A stretch of 64,000 nt of DNA from assembly GCA_020796225.1 (NCBI GenBank), contig CM036758.1, forward strand, positions 29,801,647 through 29,865,646. Direction: 5' to 3'. Made by a program: the position numbers and the translations under genes. The notes under the pieces are model-generated. The model was not told where the DNA came from, did no database searches, and was given only the letters and a program-made list of their open reading frames with translations. This document shows, in pieces, positions 11,323 to 22,266 of the stretch. The DNA is from Arion vulgaris. Its lineage: Eukaryota; Mollusca; Gastropoda; Stylommatophora; Arionidae. Within the stretch, counting starts at the first letter, position 1. The number at the start of each line of letters is the position of its first letter.

Positions 11323-11822
11323 CATGAAAAAGTACATGCTCTGGCAGAAACGAGCAACGGGTTTGTCTTAAAATCAAACAAGAGAAGTCAAAAGTAGTGC
11401 AAAGCAACAACAAGAAAGGAAAGTATAACAGAGTGAGAGATTCTCAGACTGAGATGTTGTAAGAGAGTTACAAATACAGATCTGTGGATAAGAACAAGGC
11501 AAGAACCAATTATGACTTAGGTCAGATGGAGAAAATGGTGGTGTTTGGTGTAACCTGTGGATGACACAGTTTTAGTTTTGTATCACCATACAAGCACTTG
11601 AGTGGATCCCAAGAGAAAGTGGAAAATGGGACAACCTAAACAGACCTGAAGACAGTCCTGGAGAAACTGAAGGACGGTGGACTATCTTGGGAAACCATCA
11701 AGAAAACCTTCAGAGACCAGTAAAAGTGTTTCACAACTGTTGAGACCATATACTCCATGAGGAGCAGAGAGGAATAAGTAAGTAACAACACGTGATGTGG
11801 CCAATCTTATGTCAGCCGTCCT

Positions 11823-12072
11823 GCACGAGTGGTTACCGGGGCCCAAATTTAGGGTGTAAAGACTACAACCACTGTTACCTGCCACGCAGGTCGTAAGAGA
11901 CGACTAAGGAGGTTTGGCTGAAATCGGATGCACATGTCCCAAACATGTAGAAGTCTATGTGCTTAGGGGCCTACCAAACCAATGTGCAACGTATACACTT
12001 TCTTGGCAAAGATCAAACATATCACAAAGAGTGATTAAAATTGGTCGTAAGAATGAACGCAAAGCAGAAGAA
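11823..12072 (+). mobile_element. SINE-2 insertion with 12-bp target-site duplication
   Basis: The head starts GCACGAGTGGTTACCGGGGC. The body carries the shared core GTCGTAAGAGACGACTAAGG and the block GGGGCCTACCAAACCAATGT, and the tail is (GAA)n-like. The direct repeat GTCAGCCGTCCT flanks it exactly (11811-11822 and 12073-12084), so the boundaries are firm. Confidence 0.93.
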
Positions 12073-12309
12073 GTCAGCCGTCCTTATATGTCATTGTTTC
12101 TATGGTACCAAACTGAAACTGGGTAGACCTACGAGTCTCTGTTGTCATAGAGCAGACTCTCAACAAAGCATGTACAGAGACCACTATGCTATAATGGCTC
12201 ATTCAGCTTCATTTGCTAAGAGATTGATTTTATAGTCAATAATTATATCTAATATGCATGTACACTTGCTTTATAATTGACCTGTAAACAAAATTAATGG
12301 GAATTTGAT

Positions 12310-12640
12310 AATAGATGGTCGAATTTGGTTATCAGTTATCAGAAGACTATCATCATAGCACCCTAGATATATCCATAGGTGCTCCGATCTCTGCCTCAGC
12401 AAATCCATCAGCGTCCAGCGGCCCAACATACAAGTTCAATGTTGATTAATCAATCTCTGTGCATATTTAGTTTGTCATTCTTTTCGGGCTGTACCAATAT
12501 TGATACCCATCTCTCTCAGTCTGGTCAGCGAGTGGGACTAACAACGCTGAAACTCTTCTGTTCTAAACGACTCTTTCTGTGCGTTAAGAATGTCATTTCG
12601 GCCCACTGCAGCTCCCTCTGACTTCATAGGCACGCAGATT
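12310..12640. mobile_element. Decayed repeat related to 8395-8760
   Basis: CCATAGGTGCTCCGATCTC and the downstream CTCTCTCAGTCTGGTCAGCG resemble the repeat near 8455. The identity of the element is unknown. Confidence 0.35.
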
Positions 12641-14409
12641 TTGATCAGATTGTTAAAGTACCATGTACAAGAAGTTGGTACATGTTGTTTATATAGATAT
12701 CAGATAGCTTCCTGCTATATACATACAGGTTTCAGTAATAACTACATGAAATGTTATTACATGGTTTTCCCACCACATCAAGCCACATAGTTTAATGATC
12801 AATTCCTTCTGCAATCACCTGTCTGTTAAGCATTTCAGTTACTCACTGCTATCACATCTATCTAGACATTTCAACTGTCAATCAACATGTTTTATATCTA
12901 TCATTCTTAGTTTTTTTTCTTTCTTTATCTTTGCTGCTGTAATGTTTGATATTTTTGACATTCCAATTAATGTATATGATCAATTCATTTTTATTTAAAC
13001 TGAGTTCACTTTATTTTAATCCTTCCACACTTCTGAGCTGATATATTGGCTAAAGTTAATTTGTAAGATGACTATCTGAGCTGATATACTAGTTTGTTCA
13101 GTAAACAAGCTTGTTCAGTATACAGTGCAATACAGATTCGGCAACAGGTGTTAAAAAAAAAAAAAAAAAAATCATGAAGTCTAAGAGTTCATTATCTTCG
13201 ATCTTGTCATGCTTTTATTCAGACTACATTTCTGTGGCGGGACTATTTTTTCCAGCTTTGTATTCACAAAAATAATTGTCCATGCTTGACATCCATAAAG
13301 AGCAACATTATGTAGCTATATGATTTAATTTTCTTGTTTAGGAGCTTGCGTGTGTCATTTCAATACACCTCTCCAGATAGTAATGACCATATATACACTT
13401 CCAGCATGATACTAGGGGTCACTTGACTGCAGGACAAAATAGCAACTACAACCTACCAAGCATCTAACAAAGTGCAACTATCCAAGGTTATGCATGGCTC
13501 AAACAACTGTATCATGTCAAACAAAATATTACAGAAATTAAAACTTGAAATGCACACGTCTTTTTTAACACACAATTGTTGTGTTTTAGCCAGATGTAAA
13601 CAGCTCTCATGCTCCTACTTGAACTCAAACAAAAAAACAACCAAGTGATATATCCATTATCTTATTCCAAAAATGGATTAACATTTGAGTATGTCTTAAA
13701 TCATTATCAACATGGTTGACATACACTTCATAGATACTATACTATATGTACATGAGACTTGCCAATGTATTGTATCAATGACTATGAAGACACAGGTAGC
13801 AGTCTATGTTATCTTATTCTCACAGAAAATGTGCATACTTTACACGCACCACATTCATCTAATGTAACTATAAATATTGCACAAACTAGTTTGGAGAATA
13901 GATAACATGTGAGCTGTCTCTTCCACTATGAAGACATTAACAAATCTACTTTTCTCTAAAACAAAAAGTTGTCATATTTCCTCACTCCACTCAGTAGAGG
14001 CATTTTCCAGCATGATGTATGTTTTGCTATGAAGAAACACCAAACAGCAGATTGACCAACCTGTTGTTATGTGTTCAAAATGAAATCTACTAAGAAATTT
14101 CTTCCAGTTGTTTAGAAATTTAATGCGATCAATGTTCTACATTTCAAGAGATATTTTGCTTGAGTTGATTGATACACATCATCAATCCAATGAGAAATCA
14201 AACAACAAACAAATGTGATTCTTTACTAAAATTGGACGTGTCACATATTGTTAAATAGAACTTCCACAATGGAAGGTATTTTCAGTCTAAGTGTGCACAT
14301 TAACAAATAACTGCAGCAAAATCAAACAGACTTGTATTTATTCTCACCACATGGGATGTTTTCTGGCAAATCTACTCAAGCACACATTTAAATATGGACA
14401 ACTTCCATC
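12641..14409. other. AT-rich non-coding stretch
   Basis: A poly-A run of about 19 bases lies at 13154-13172. I recognise no gene, SINE or LINE here. Confidence 0.5.
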
Positions 14410-14413
14410 TTAA

Positions 14414-15116
14414 CACTTTCGCTGCCAACGACAATAAAAGTCGACAAAACACAAGCTCTTCTTCACTGTGGTGGTCGACTTTTGCAGGCCGAGTACGTTT
14501 TTTCAGGGAGTTTCGCTGACCATACACCGGTATTACATTACGCACTAATTCTGTATTGTTCAGAAGAGCTCTCCAAAATGGTGGATCTAGTGCACATGTG
14601 TCAAAAATACAATTAAGTCTGATTATGAATGAATTTTTCGTGATTTTTCAAGTAAACAAAGATTTTCAAAATGGGCGATGTAGCTGATGATAGTCGTGTC
14701 CAAAATGACTGATTTGAACTTCTTAGGCCAGTGATAGTGATAAAACGGGCTCTGAATGTGATACAAATTTGAAGTTTGATTAAAGTGACGATGTTTATAG
14801 ATCAATAGCAGATATTTCCAGGGGTACAGGAGTAGGTGATTGGCTCCCACCTCGAAAATGGGGGTGTATCATACTGTGGACAGGTATAGGGAGCGATGCC
14901 AACTTGCAGAAATAGCTTGTGGATTATGAAGAATTTACTCTACATATAGACAGGTAAGTAGCCCATTCATATATGAACATTATCCCATAGTCTCAATATC
15001 CTAAGTTTATTAGTTTATTTGTTATGATTTTTTAAAATTATCCTGAAAACTGATCATGCCCAAAAAAGTGTGGCAGTGAGCCAGACTTAGTTGAAAAATG
15101 GGTGGCAGCGAAAGTG
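14414..15116. mobile_element. 703-bp non-autonomous DNA transposon with TTAA target site
   Basis: The termini are inverted repeats of CACTTTCGCTGCCA: left at 14414-14427, right as TGGCAGCGAAAGTG at 15103-15116. They are flanked by TTAA (14410-14413) and TTAT (15117-15120). A TTAA target and short inverted ends are piggyBac hallmarks. No transposase frame is visible, so it is a MITE or an internally deleted copy. Confidence 0.8.
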
Positions 15117-15688
15117 TTATGGTAGGTGAAAATGTTTAATTTTGTGTGTATGTGTTGTTTCTGTTGAAACATGTGATGTGTGTGTTGAATGTTTTTATGG
15201 AATTAACTACACACAATAATAAACAGTGAAGACATATGCCACACTACAGTACACAGTAACTAAAATATACAAGTCTAAAGTACATGACAATATGGTTAAG
15301 GGATCCTACAATTGCAGTTTCTATGTGAGCTGTAAAGCATGTCTGAAGTCATACAATACCATAATACAAAACTATCAATAAGGAAAATGATGTATCAGAA
15401 ATTGATTTGAAATAGATTTGTTGAAATCCACAACACTGTTTTACCTCAGTGGAATGTTAACATTTGTCAATTTTGGCAACACTTCTAGAAAAGGGCAGTG
15501 ATGTATGAGGTGACCTAACTAATAATAACATTACAGACTTGCAGACAGATAAGAACACATGTCTAGCAGACATAGACAAGTTATAGATGTCCAACCTGAT
15601 CAAGAAGTGTAGTGCTCATGCAAAAGTTGGTACTTTGTCCTGGTGATGCTGATAATATTAGTCTGACTAATGAGTTGAACACAGAAGA

Positions 15689-15920
15689 CCGCTAGTTTTT
15701 GCTGGGGCCCACAAGGGGAGCAAAGAATAGTAACACTGCGACCTACAAGGAATGTCGTAAGAGGTAACTGAGGTAGGCGCAAGGAAGCTATCCTAGTAAA
15801 TAAAAAGCGTTGCAGAAATCGGATGTACTGGCACAACACACAATCGCTCTTAGGCTCAGATCAGATACAAATTACAAAGAATGGTTAACAAGTGGTCGAT
15901 ATGGAGCATTCGGAGGAGGA
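15689..15920 (+). mobile_element. SINE-3 insertion with 12-bp target-site duplication
   Basis: The element contains GCTGGGGCCCACAAGGGGAG, the core AAGGAATGTCGTAAGAGG, CTAGTAAATAAAAAGC and GGCTCAGATCAGATAC, and ends GGAGGA. GAACACAGAAGA flanks it (15677-15688 and 15921-15932). Confidence 0.92.
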
Positions 15921-16263
15921 GAACACAGAAGATGACATGAGTCAAGACTACAATAGAATACAGCAGAAGATTAACAAGAGAAAGCAGACTGATCACTCCA
16001 TCAAGAGATCATTAATTTTGGTCTCTATAAAAGACAATCAGCTTAAAAGATATCACAATATTTAGGGATCCTCTATTCTGTATATTTGTTCATGTCAGAG
16101 AAGCACAATAGACATATCCCTATAGTATATTTCTAGAGACGCTCCCAAAATATGTATGGATGCTTTATAACCATTTTTTCACAAGGATGTGTATGGAACA
16201 AAAGCATTTCCAGCTTATTCTCTGATGATACAGAGAAAATTAGTAATATGTTATTTAAAACAA

Positions 16264-16514
16264 CGCCCGAGTGGTTACTGGGCCCTAATTTGGGGTGTAA
16301 GGAATAGAACCGCTGTTACCTGCCACGCATGTCGTAAGATGCGGCTAAGAAGGTTTGGCTGAAATCGGATGTACATATCCTAAACGTGTAGAAGTCTATG
16401 CGTTAGGGGCCTACCAAACCAATGTGCAACGTATACACGCTCTTGGCAAAGATCAAACATATCACAAAGAGTTATTAAAAGTGGTGGTAAAGAACGAATG
16501 CAAAGAATAAGAAG
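16264..16514 (+). mobile_element. SINE-2 insertion with 11-bp target-site duplication
   Basis: The head reads CGCCCGAGTGGTTACTGGGC, then the core CATGTCGTAAGATGCGGCTA. ATTTAAAACAA flanks it at 16253-16263 and 16515-16525. Confidence 0.93.
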
Positions 16515-16704
16515 ATTTAAAACAAGAGTGCTGTAGTCAAGTAACAAAGCACTGATAATGTGAGTACTCAAATTCTATCAATTGTCAACAAAAATAAAAC
16601 TGCATTCACCAGATCTTTGGATTCTGCTAAAACTATTCTCCAAGGAACTATAGAAGGTTAAGAGATGGACAGAAAATGAGATCAATTGACAACATGAAAA
16701 CTGT

Positions 16705-17085
16705 GCATATGCTTCTTACACAGGAAGATCTCAGCGTAGTGTACAAACTCCGTAGCACGAGTCCCAGATGTAATTTTGAAGATATAGAAGATATTTTAAA
16801 GGAATTTTATTTTTCATCTTTTTGCTCTTAAGAATTTTGCACAGGCAGCGGCTATTCAGCCTGTCGCTCTCGATTTTGAACTGCCAAAGGTTCTTTTATA
16901 TGCTCAAATTGAACATGGGACTTAGGCTTTATCGTCTGTCTCCGATAGAACTATGAATTCAATCTTACCTCCACTGAGATCATGGATTTCTGGAAAAATA
17001 TCCTGATGGTTCCACAAAGGAGTGAACCAAGTACCTTTGGAACGAGAGATGAGCACCAAACCTCTATGCCACAGATACCTCCTTA
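16705..17085 (-). mobile_element. SINE-5 copy
   Basis: Shares TTACACAGGAAGATCTCAGC, GAACTGCCAAAGGTTCTTTT and the tRNA-like head (right end, minus strand) with 8995-9432. Substitutions are moderate. Confidence 0.8.
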
Positions 17086-17619
17086 CATTAGATGTAACTT
17101 TGTAGCAATACACCTCAGTGTATGTGATGATGATACACAATCATAGTGCAGGAAATGTTACTGAATTTCACATCATATAAGATGGAGTACTGAAGATAAA
17201 CTCATATCAACAATGAAATTTGTAAAAATCTACTAAGTAAACTGACATAAGTACATTAAATTGACAGCATCATAATTTCCACCTAATGTGTATTTATCAA
17301 AGATGGAACACATGAAACAAGTGCAAATTAAAATTGTCAAGCAACTCCAGAAATCATGTACAATTAAAGAGTTGATAACTCAGCATGGTTTCATATATTC
17401 TACTTGCTAACTATGACATCAAATACTGGATAATTGATGTTCAAGATATGACTATTTGATCTGGATATCAATGTGACAACTACATCTATTGTAACTAATG
17501 AAATAGTTGCATACTTTCTGCTACCACTCAGGATGTTGATATTGAGGAATGTGTTGGGGTTTCATAATATACTTTCTTCCTACAGAGAAGAAAATATGCA
17601 TTGTGTGAAAAAACATTGT

Positions 17620-18242
17620 CAATCATATCATCTCTACCTGCATGCAGTACTCCTTGCTAATGCAAACATGACTCTGATGACTGTTGAGTAACTGGAAACA
17701 AACAGACCGTCACTTTACTCAGTCAATCTACAGGGCTAACCTATACACTATTGGGTAAGGGAACCCTACATGAATTATCATGCCATCTCTACCTGTATGC
17801 AGTACTCCTTGCTAATGCAAACATGACTCTGATGACTGTTGAGCAACTGGAAACAAACAGACCGTCACTTTACTCAGTCAATCTACAGGGCTAACCTATA
17901 CACTATTGGGTAATGGAACCCTACAGGAATTATCATGCCATCTCTACCTGCATGCAGTACTCCTTGCTAATGCAAACATGACTCTGATGACTGTTGAGCA
18001 ACTGGAAACAAACAGACCGTCACTTTACTCAGTCAATCTACAGGGCTAACCTATACACTATTGGGTAATGGAACCCTACAGGAATTATCATGCCATCTCT
18101 ACCTGCATGCAGTACTCCTTGCTAATGCAAACATGACTCTGATGACTGTTGAGCAACTGGAAACAAACAGACCGTCACTTTACTCACTCAATCTACAGGG
18201 CTAACCTATACACTATTGGGTAAGGGATCCCCACAGGAATTA
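17620..18242. repeat. 155-bp tandem repeat, four units
   Basis: TCTCTACCTG recurs at 17631, 17786, 17941 and 18096, exactly 155 bases apart. Units differ by only a few bases, so the amplification is recent. An octamer-like ATGCAAA occurs in each unit, as part of GCTAATGCAAACATGACTCT. Confidence 0.97.
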
Positions 18243-19360
18243 CACCCCCAATAGGAGTGACAATAATATGTCCTTAGAGATATGTGGTGGACAGTCTCAA
18301 ACTCCCACTAAGGACAAAATTATGAAGTCTACACTTGTAAAACTAAAGTCAACGAGTACACACTGCCACAAATAATCATAAGAGGAGCCTGATTTCACTG
18401 ACAGAAAGAAAACTACACACAAGTCATGGTAAGAAAACTAACTATTCCATAGTAAGAAAATTAGCTATACCAAAATTGGCACCGTACTCAGGGGAGTCTA
18501 CTTGAATAGAACCAATGGAGCTGTGCAGAAATGTCAGGTAAAAATCAAAGTCTATAGGTATATAAATCTCAAACATGACACTACTATAAAGCAGAACTGT
18601 GTGAAACATATTGAAATGCAAGTTGCTTAAATAAGAAACAAACACAGAAGATGAATAAGAAATACAACACAATATCAGGAAATCACAAGTCACTACTAAA
18701 TGTATGAAACATGTCACATAGTTGATGTCTACAAGTAATAGACAAGTCAGTAAATCTATAACAAGATGAAATCAATCACAAAATGACAAGATGTTAGTGC
18801 TATGGAAACTGTGCTCATTGAACAAAGTTACCAATAGATAACCATGACAATATTTATGTACACTATGAACAGACACACACACACAAAAATAAGAAATAGT
18901 TATCAAATATGGAATTCAACATACAAGAAAACACACACACACAAAGAATACAAACATATGAGACAAAATAAGAGTCACAATAAATGTAATTATAAGAGAA
19001 TTATTTGATAGGAAAGTGATAACTCTTCCTTGTTCTCAAACTATCTCATTTAATCTTTAATGCAAGATTATATTTATTTGTGGTATTGGACACAGAAAAA
19101 TAACCAGGAAGAACAATTTGGAACCCAATGGTGACTGAAAACTGAATGAGAAAATAGCTAACATATAAAAAATTAGTTACAAATGGTGGAAAAATTAGAG
19201 TTGTCAATTATAAGCAACAACCATTAGTTTGCAAACATATTGTACTGAATGTGTAAGTGTAAAGCATTATTGATAGTATTTCATTACATTGGTTTCTTAT
19301 CAATGAATGCTAATAAATTCCTATATCATATCATAGACTTTCTAGCTGTATATTTGTTCA
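18243..19360. other. AT-rich non-coding stretch
   Basis: Short (CA)n runs occur near 18870 and 18930. No gene or repeat family was recognised. Confidence 0.5.
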
Positions 19361-19451
19361 ATAGAAACTTAATGAATCTGCAGACTCCACTCACAAGCAC
19401 TTGACATCTTTAAATGGAGCCTATCCTTCTTGCAAATCTGAAGGTACAAAT
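19361..19451. repeat. Left copy of a 91-bp direct repeat flanking a SINE
   Basis: Begins ATAGAAACTTAATGAATCTG and ends GAAGGTACAAAT. It is repeated with a few substitutions at 19713-19803. Confidence 0.95.
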
Positions 19452-19712
19452 CGCCTTTGTGGTACCAGTGTCCGCAAGAGAAGCAAAGAAGAGTACCACT
19501 GCGACCTACGAGGCATGTCATAAGAGGTGACTGATGTAGGACTTAGGGAAGCTAACCTAGTAAATAAAAAGAATCACGGAAATCGGATGTGCTGGCCAAC
19601 TTGTAGGTGCATAACTGGCACAATGTACAATTGCTCTTAGGCTCAGATCACATACAAATCACACAGAGTGGTTAACAAGTGGTCAATATGGAGTGTTTAA
19701 AGAAGCAACTCC
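19452..19712 (+). mobile_element. SINE-3 copy between long direct repeats
   Basis: Contains the core GAGGCATGTCATAAGAGGTG, CTAGTAAATAAAAAG, GGCTCAGATCACATAC and GTGGTTAACAAGTGGTC. It sits precisely between the 91-bp direct repeats 19361-19451 and 19713-19803. Confidence 0.88.
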
Positions 19713-19803
19713 ATAGAAACTTAATGAATCTGCAGACTCCACTCACAAGAACTTGACATCTTTAAATGTAGCCTATCCTTCTTGCAAAACTGAAGGTACA
19801 AAT
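19713..19803. repeat. Right copy of the 91-bp direct repeat
   Basis: Same sequence as 19361-19451 with about four differences. Confidence 0.95.
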
Positions 19804-20293
19804 AGAAACGTGTATCTTCTCACTCATCACCATTCTACCTCTTATTTATTTCTTCTCTTCTTGGACACATTTCACTAGCTTTGTGAATGCTGCAGGTAAA
19901 CTCAAATTGTATGAGCAATATCATTTTTTTAAAAGTAGCAAAATACAACAAATCAAGTATAATCACAATATCATGTATTCTGATACGTCACCAGGTCGCA
20001 ACAGATATGGTACATATAGCTTTTATACAAGCAAAGATATTCAATTAAATACGTAGTTTCACCACAACACTCAGATATCAACAATTCATTTTTTTTTGTA
20101 TTAGTGTCCATGATAACAAATGGAAGTATTCTATAATGTTGACATCTAGAAACACAGATGTAGAGCTCCATGGGTGGCAGCAATGCAAGTTGATATAGTT
20201 TTATCAAAAGAGGTATTTATATTTGATACACAAAGATCAGGCCCTACTGTATGATACTAAATCTTATATGATTGCAATTTATTAGAAGGAATA

Positions 20294-20541
20294 ATGCCTG
20301 CGTGGAGCCAGGGCCCATAATGGAAGCAAAGAATAGTACCACTGTGACTTACAAGGCATGTCATAAGAGGCGACTAATGTAGGATATGGGGAAGCTACCC
20401 TAGTAAATAAAAAGCATCGCAGGAATCGAATGCGCTGGCCTACTTGTAGGCGCATAACTGGCACAACGCACAATCGTTCTTAGGCTTAGATCACATATAA
20501 ATCACATAGAGTGGTCGATATGGATCAGTCGAAGAACAAAG
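20294..20541 (+). mobile_element. SINE-3 copy
   Basis: Contains CAGGGCCCATAATGGAAGC, the core AAGGCATGTCATAAGAGGCG, GGAAGCTACCCTAGTAAATA and CTACTTGTAGGCGCATAACT. The boundaries are approximate because I could not fix a target-site duplication. Confidence 0.85.
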
Positions 20542-21229
20542 ATGGAATAGAATCCTTTCATACATGACATGCTGTAACCGTACAAATGTCATGTAGCTAG
20601 ATACTGTAGGGCATGAAATGCTTGTCGCTTCACATTTCCAGCCCCAATTATGCAACAGCAGGTGTGCCAGTTCCTTTACTTATTTGTGGAATATCAGTTG
20701 CTCAAACTAAACCCAGAACAAATATTTTATGATTTGATGAGCGACAATTCTATTGTGCCTCACAGTTGATATCATAGAGTATTCAACTCTTATACATGAC
20801 ATGGTTGCTAACCATTTCATTAATAATGATATATTTAACTCTATTTAATATGATTATACATGGCATTTTGCTAGCTAATCCTACAGAAATTATATGGGGA
20901 TGACTAATTCAACACTATCTATCAACTCTCATCAGTAACTAACATTTAAACAAGAGAAAATACAAGACAAAACAGATGACCCAACAATTTATGAACAGAA
21001 TGTTGATAAGAAAACTGGATGTATTGATGTAGATCAGCTGCACAAGTGGCAGCACTTTTATTCCTCACTACAATTGACTGTTAAAGCTATAAACTTCTGA
21101 CATAGCACATCATTTCTAATAATAAAAATTCAAACATGTTTGTACAAGTTGTAATAATAGTACTAATTGAATTCCTACATTTTTCGGTTTTGTTAGAAAC
21201 ATACCATTAGTGAAATATATTATATCATC

Positions 21230-21510
21230 ATCATCATCAGGTGCTGTGCCGGCTGGCGTAGGCGATCATGGATCTCCACAAATTTTATCTTTGGTGAGTG
21301 CTATCAATTTAAATGTTGACGCTCTACTGTGACATGAAGTCAGGCTATCCAAAATTTTCTCTCTGTGTCTTCCTCTGTCTCGTCTACCCTCGATTTTACC
21401 AGTTGTTACAACCTTCCCTCCTCATCAGATGTCCGAAAAATGATGACTGCCTCTTTCTTATATTGATAAGTTGTCTCTGTGTCTTGACCTCATTCAACAC
21501 CTCAACATTG
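21230..21510 (-). mobile_element. RTE-like LINE 3' end
   Basis: Minus-strand reading gives NVEVLNEVKTQRQLINIRKR followed by FFGHLMRREGC, a typical RTE-type C-terminus, then stops. It is related to 4285-4830 and 52920-53175. Confidence 0.75.
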
Positions 21511-22162
21511 TATATACTGTATATATATAAAATGGTAGTAAGCACGTTTTCAAAAATAACAGTGTTGCTAACTAACTATGTGATAATATGAACATATGGT
21601 TGATAAATATATGCTAGTCACCTCACTTCTAGCGGATGTTCTTATCTCATGTACTACAGTTTATGTTCAGTGTAATAGTGTAGGAATAATTGGAACAAAA
21701 TGTTACAAAAACTGGAATGAAAGTATGCATTCGTTTAATTTAGTTGAAGGGTCAGTATATGATGATTTACTGACCAATGGAAATGTGGAAGTCAACAATA
21801 AATGATGGAATTTTCCAGAAAGGAACAAAGAAATAATTGTTTTTTTATTTTCATGTGTGGATGTTGATATATTTTTTGGGGGGATGTGATTTGTTTTTAC
21901 ACACTTTCAACTGTAATATTTCCAAACTACAGTCAAACAGTGGGCATCGCTATCAATACAGCAGATTTTACTTGATTAAAAATACAATGGTCATGAATCC
22001 AAACGTGTGCTTGAAAACTTTTGTAGCAAATCTAAATATTGAAAGATAATTAACAAGAGATGACTGATGAGAAAACCTCTGTTGATATACTTTTTGTACT
22101 TCCATATCAAGTGACTCCCTCTCTTAGGATGAGTCTGCTGGATGGAACTTCTTCAACTCTGT
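21511..22162 (-). other. Probable 3'UTR and downstream flank of the VAMP gene
   Basis: This lies immediately after the VAMP stop codon on the minus strand. A minus-strand AATAAA (plus-strand TTTATT at about 21843-21848) could serve as a polyadenylation signal about 315 nt past the stop. The 3' end cannot be placed without transcript data. Confidence 0.35.
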
Positions 22163-22266
22163 TTATGGTGGTGGTTTTGTTGATGGTGCTGTGGTCACAA
22201 TTGCAGCTGGTGCTGGTGTTGGATTAGTATCACTATTGCTACTGCCATGAGTTGTCACAACCCAAA
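22163..22266 (-). CDS. VAMP exon 7, terminal coding exon (luminal tail)
   Basis: The minus-strand acceptor TTCTTTTATCCTAG precedes the exon. One base carried over from exon 6 completes the first codon (Val). The exon then reads [15 protein letters not shown] followed by [18 protein letters not shown] and a TAA at 22163-22165. This adds a tail of about 33 residues beyond the membrane helix, facing the vesicle lumen or, after fusion, the outside. It is rich in Thr, Ser and Pro. Both 6A and 6B leave the phase that this exon needs. Confidence 0.85.
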
